Both the position numbers and the translations under genes were made by a program. Of a stretch of DNA of 64,000 nucleotides, positions 60,654 to 64,000 are shown piece by piece. This stretch comes from Bradyrhizobium iriomotense. Its GTDB lineage: Bacteria; Pseudomonadota; Alphaproteobacteria; Rhizobiales; Xanthobacteraceae. Location: assembly GCF_018129405.1 (NCBI RefSeq), contig NZ_JAFCLP010000010.1:62001-126000 (forward strand), written 5' to 3'. Numbering within the stretch: the first letter of the stretch is position 1; every line of letters starts with the position of its first letter. The notes beneath the pieces were generated by a model. It saw only the letters and a program-made list of their open reading frames with translations, did not search any database and had not been told where the DNA came from.

Positions 60654-61913
60654 CTACCAGCGCTTGAAGATGACGCTGGCGTTCACGCCGCCAAATCCGA
60701 AGCCATTCGAGATCACGTGATCCATCGCCATGTTGCGAGCCTTTGGTCCGACGAGATCGACGCCTTCCGCTGCTTCGTCGGGATTTTCCAGATTGAGAGT
60801 GGGAGGGGCGATCTGGTCCCTGACCGCGAGGATCGCGAAGATGGCCTCGGCGCCCCCTGCAGCGCCCAGCAAATGACCGGTCGCCGACTTTGTCGCGCTC
60901 ACGGCGATGCTTCCGTGACCTCCGAAAACGGATTTGATGGCGGCCAGCTCGGAGTTGTCGCCGACCGGAGTCGAGGTCGAGTGAGCATTGAGATGCTGCA
61001 CGTTGCGCGGATCAAGGTTGGCCTGTCGCAAGGCCGCTTCCATGGCGCGCCGGGCGCCTGAGCCGTCCTCAGGTCCCGAGGTGATATGATGCGCGTCGGC
61101 GGAAGTTCCATAGCCGATGAGTTCGGCGATCGGCAGGGCCCCGCGTGCTCGAGCGTGCTCGAGCTCTTCGATCACCAGAATTCCAGCTCCTTCGCCCATG
61201 ACGAAGCCGTCGCGGTCCCGGTCGAACGGGCGAGACGCCTGCGAGGGCCTGTCGTTGAAGCGGGTGGAGATTGCGCGGGCCGCTGCGAACCCTCCAAGGC
61301 TGACCAGATCGATGCAAGCTTCTGTACCCCCGCAGACCGCCACGTCGGCCTCACCAGCGCGGATCAATCGAGCCGCGTCGCCGATTGCCTGTACGCTGGC
61401 AGCGCACGCCGTAACGGGGGCGCCGATCGGCCCTTTGAAGCCGTACTGTATCGAAACGTGTCCGGCGGCGAGATTTGCCAGAAAGGATGGCACGGTGAAT
61501 GGTGACAGGCGGCGGACGCCACGTTGGTCGGTAGTCCGTACCGCTTCGACGATGGCCGGAAATCCGCCAATTCCAGAAGCGATGATCGTCGCTGTGCGCT
61601 CCTGTGAGTGCTCGTCCGCAGGGGTCCAGCCAGCCTGCTTGACCGCCTCCGCAGCTGCCACCAACGCGAACTGAATGAACCGATCCATTTTCCGCTGTTC
61701 TTTGGGCGGGATGGTCAGATCGGGATCGAAGCCACCATCGACGTCATCGGCTTTAGCCGGCACGAGTCCGGCAACTCTCCCCGGCAACGAGGAAGCCCAC
61801 TCGGGCAGGATGGTCAGCCCGGACTTGCCGGCAAGCAGCCGGGACCACGCCACCTCCGTACCGCAGCCGAGCGGAGAGACCAGCCCCATTCCTGTGACTA
61901 CTATTCGGCGCAT
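60654..61913 (-). CDS. Beta-ketoacyl-ACP synthase II (FabF-like)
   Basis: Condensing enzyme of 419 aa with all three catalytic residues: Cys in VTACAASVQAIGDAARLIRA, His in NAHSTSTPVGDNSEL and His in SATKSATGHLLGAAGG (the last also containing the conserved Lys). GGVNAS near the C-terminus completes the family. Its start MRRIVVTGMGLVSPLGC is standard. It extends acyl-ACP chains in fatty acid synthesis or a related pathway. No other fab gene is visible here, so it may belong to a special lipid or to polyketide-like chemistry. Confidence 0.92.
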   Translation of the reverse strand: MRRIVVTGMGLVSPLGCGTEVAWSRLLAGKSGLTILPEWASSLPGRVAGLVPAKADDVDGGFDPDLTIPPKEQRKMDRFIQFALVAAAEAVKQAGWTPADEHSQERTATIIASGIGGFPAIVEAVRTTDQRGVRRLSPFTVPSFLANLAAGHVSIQYGFKGPIGAPVTACAASVQAIGDAARLIRAGEADVAVCGGTEACIDLVSLGGFAAARAISTRFNDRPSQASRPFDRDRDGFVMGEGAGILVIEELEHARARGALPIAELIGYGTSADAHHITSGPEDGSGARRAMEAALRQANLDPRNVQHLNAHSTSTPVGDNSELAAIKSVFGGHGSIAVSATKSATGHLLGAAGGAEAIFAILAVRDQIAPPTLNLENPDEAAEGVDLVGPKARNMAMDHVISNGFGFGGVNASVIFKRW

Positions 61914-62328
61914 GTAAGGATCCGGCTTTTTGAAGATGCGATGGGCCTATTGCCAGAGTTAGGGAGAGAAATCCCGATCATGCGTCAGCAGTATCGGTTC
62001 CTCCTGAACTTCCTCTCCAGCGATGAGGGGGACGATTTCACCCGCGATAAGGAGCCGTGCTCTACCCCTGCAAATAGCTACGCTGGCACAAATTGCCAGA
62101 GCAGCTACGAAATATCAAGTAACTATTGAGAAGGAATGGTCGATCAACGGTTTGTTTCCGCGCCGGGGACGGAAGCTCTCCACCAATCGTTCGGACTTCT
62201 CCAAAGCTTCGAGATGTAGGTCTGCGCCTCTCCTCGCCAAGGTCCCTCATCGCCGGTTCGGGAGCCCACTCGCCGCCAGACAGGTCAGCCTCTCGGCGAG
62301 CAGGTCGGTTCACTCCGGGGCAGACAGG
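61914..62328. other. Intergenic region between FabF-like and FadB-like genes
   Basis: 415 bp without a supportable gene. It contains a perfect dyad CTGGCA-N5-TGCCAG at 62083-62099, 170 bp before the FabF-like start. Short frames here lack family features. Confidence 0.45.
62083..62099. promoter_or_regulatory. Inverted repeat CTGGCA-CAAAT-TGCCAG
   Basis: Perfect 6-bp arms with a 5-nt centre, upstream of the FabF-like gene and downstream of the FadB-like gene. A possible operator for a lipid-responsive repressor. It has the letters of a sigma-54 promoter, but the spacing is wrong. Confidence 0.3.
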
Positions 62329-64000
62329 TCAGGTAAATTTCGCGTTCTGATTGGCCAGCTTCTTCAGCAACGGTGCTGGCTCAAGCGACGGATCGCTTGC
62401 TTCCTTCGCATAGTCCGACAGCTTGTCAGCGATTGTCTTCAGCCCAACATGATCGGCGTAATACATGGGGCCTCCACGATAGACCGGCCATCCGTACCCA
62501 TACAGCCACACCACGTCGATGTCGCTTGCTCGAGCCGCAATGCCTTCTTCAAGGATCCGAGCTCCTTCGTTGATCATCGCATATGTCGTCCGCTCCAGGA
62601 TTTCCTCATCGCTGATCGTGCGCCGCTTGCGCCCGAGACGCTTCAACGTCTGATCGATCAGTTTTTCGACCTCCGGATCGGGAAGGGGAGCACGTGAGCC
62701 GCTTTCGTAACGGAAGAAGCCTTTTCCGGTCTTTTGTCCGAAGCGGCCTGCCTCACATAAGGCGTCTTCGATCTCCGATTTGATGCCACGATCCTGTCGC
62801 GACCGCCACCCGATATCCAATCCGGCCAGGTCACCCATCGCGAACGGGCCCATTGGCATGCCGAATTTGGTCAGGGCGGCGTCGACCTGCTGAGGGAGTG
62901 CGCCGTCGAAAAGCAGCTGATTGGCCTGACGCTGCCGGGCCATGAGCATACGATTGCCAACGAAGCCGTCGCAGACACCGACGATCACCGGTACCTTTCC
63001 GATCTTCCGCGCCAATGAAACTGCGGTTACCAGCGCGTCGGGAGCGGTGCTCTTGGTTCGGACGATTTCGCACAGCTTCATCACATTGGCCGGGCTGAAG
63101 AAGTGCATGCCGACTACATCCTGGGGACGCTTGGTCTCCTTGGCGATCTCATTGATGTCCAGGAAGGAGGTATTGGTCGCGAGAATAGCGCCAGATTTCG
63201 CGAGTTTGTCGAGCTGTCCGAACACCTCCTTCTTGATCGCCATGGTTTCGAATACAGCCTCTACTATGAGGTCAGCTTGCCCGATGTTCTCAAGACCGAT
63301 GGCTCCGCTGATGAGTGCCATGCGCTTCGCAGGTGCATCAGCGGGAATGCCGCCTCGCGCGGCGGTGGCTTCATAGTTTTTGCGGATGACACTCAATCCG
63401 CGATCGAGCTGATCCTTGCCGCTCTCTACCAGAGTAACGGGAATGCCTGCGTTCGCGAATGACATCGCGATACCGCCTCCCATGGTGCCTGCGCCGATGA
63501 TCGCCACACGTTCGACTGCATGGGGCTTGGTCCCGGTCTCCACGCCCGCGATCTTCGCTGCCTCTCGCTCGGCGAAGAATGCGTATCGTAGAGCCTTCGA
63601 TTGATCGCTGCTCATCAGCCGGAGGAATAGCTCTCGTTCTTTCTTCAGCCCCTGATCGAAGGGGAGATCGAGCGCATGGCCGATCGCGTCGGCCGCAACG
63701 AACGGGGCCTCCAACCCTCTGACTTTTCTTGTAATCGCAGCCACAGCGCCGGTGAAGATCGAGCGGTCCGATCGAGCCGCGGCGAGCTTGGTGTCATCGT
63801 CGCGCAATCTGCGAAGCGGGCGCCTGTCAGCAAGGAGCTTTCGAGCGAAGGCTTCGCCGCCGGATGATGCCTCCTCGACCACCTCCTCGAGCAATCCGTT
63901 CTGAAGCGCTTCGTTGGCGCCGATCGGATCGCCGCTGATGATCATTCTAGCGGCAAGTTCTGGACCCACTGCGCGCGGAAGGCGCTGGGTGCCGCCGGCG
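62329..64000 (-). CDS. Multifunctional fatty acid oxidation protein (FadB-like), 5'-incomplete
   Basis: Bifunctional enzyme cut by the window edge: the frame stays open to base 64000, with AGGTQRLPRAVGPELAARM from the crotonase domain at the boundary, so about the first 120-150 residues are outside. The dehydrogenase domain begins VERVAIIGAGTMGGGIAMSF and has LATNTSFLDINEIAKETKRP, MHFFSPANVMKLCEIVRT. The C-terminal domain ends at LLKKLANQNAKFT. It is a second beta-oxidation multifunctional enzyme, in addition to the one at 47645, and is closer to the canonical FadB form (residues split by a linker with SSDQSKALRYAFFAERE). Confidence 0.9.
   Translation of the reverse strand, partial: AGGTQRLPRAVGPELAARMIISGDPIGANEALQNGLLEEVVEEASSGGEAFARKLLADRRPLRRLRDDDTKLAAARSDRSIFTGAVAAITRKVRGLEAPFVAADAIGHALDLPFDQGLKKERELFLRLMSSDQSKALRYAFFAEREAAKIAGVETGTKPHAVERVAIIGAGTMGGGIAMSFANAGIPVTLVESGKDQLDRGLSVIRKNYEATAARGGIPADAPAKRMALISGAIGLENIGQADLIVEAVFETMAIKKEVFGQLDKLAKSGAILATNTSFLDINEIAKETKRPQDVVGMHFFSPANVMKLCEIVRTKSTAPDALVTAVSLARKIGKVPVIVGVCDGFVGNRMLMARQRQANQLLFDGALPQQVDAALTKFGMPMGPFAMGDLAGLDIGWRSRQDRGIKSEIEDALCEAGRFGQKTGKGFFRYESGSRAPLPDPEVEKLIDQTLKRLGRKRRTISDEEILERTTYAMINEGARILEEGIAARASDIDVVWLYGYGWPVYRGGPMYYADHVGLKTIADKLSDYAKEASDPSLEPAPLLKKLANQNAKFT

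Noticed and set aside
62083-62099. Sigma-54-like promoter (TGGCAC...TTGC) before the FabF-like gene
   Set aside because: The spacing between TGGCAC and TTGC is 3 bases, not the 5 needed for the -24/-12 arrangement. I keep it only as an inverted repeat.

Overview
The window looks like about 64 kb of chromosome from a metabolically versatile alphaproteobacterium of the Hyphomicrobiales, most likely Bradyrhizobium or a close relative. This is an inference from GC-rich codon use, TRAP and ABC uptake systems beside many SDR, GST and CoA-thioester genes, and the MoxR/VWA pair. I saw no tRNA, rRNA, CRISPR array, insertion sequence or phage gene.

Layout. 1-7292: an acid-sugar-type operon with a fused DctQM TRAP permease, a RuBisCO-like protein, a DUF1537 sugar-acid kinase, an SDR and a Tat-type DctP binding protein. 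The RuBisCO-like/DUF1537 pair resembles oiaX/oiaK of apionate catabolism. 7543-10878: an SDR, a decayed cytochrome c and a GST, with a divergent AraC regulator; the SDR and GST upstream regions share a duplicated, 21-bp-phased direct repeat. 10926-17603: a xylose-type ABC importer with a kynurenine-formamidase-like cyclase and a distant divergent LysR gene. 18846-24796: three catabolic enzymes from normally cytoplasmic families (crotonase, fumarylacetoacetate hydrolase, FMN 2-hydroxyacid dehydrogenase), each with an N-terminal Sec or Tat signal, then a QueG-like/SCP2 fusion and an atypical SDR. 24983-32894: a Rieske oxygenase operon with rhodanese, thiolase-like/DUF35 pair, CoA ligase, CoA transferase, SDR and GST; the oxygenase alpha gene lacks its 5' end and the ligase carries an in-frame amber codon. 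33115-39485: SDRs, a saccharopine-reductase-like protein, YeiH exporter, NmrA-like protein and a 2-hydroxychromene-2-carboxylate-isomerase-like protein. 39844-45993: TetR, a rearranged Paa-type diiron epoxidase set (A, D-core, B, C, separate zinc ribbon, no PaaE), a CoA ligase and an orphan binding protein. 46318-57546: beta-oxidation genes, regulators, a cis-CaaD-like tautomerase, another CoA ligase and two GSTs. 58242-64000: core-like genes (MoxR ATPase, VWA protein, FabF-like synthase, FadB).

Taken together, 24-57 kb reads as a catabolic island for a carbon skeleton handled as CoA thioesters: oxygenation or epoxidation (Rieske, Paa-like), CoA activation, side-chain cleavage and beta-oxidation, with glutathione-type enzymes alongside. 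The most distinctive signal is a set of four paralogous SDRs (24026, 31438, 38182, 56193) that all have Phe at the catalytic Tyr position, share a C-terminal LRP-x3-E-x-W-type signature, and in three cases sit directly beside a GST-type gene.
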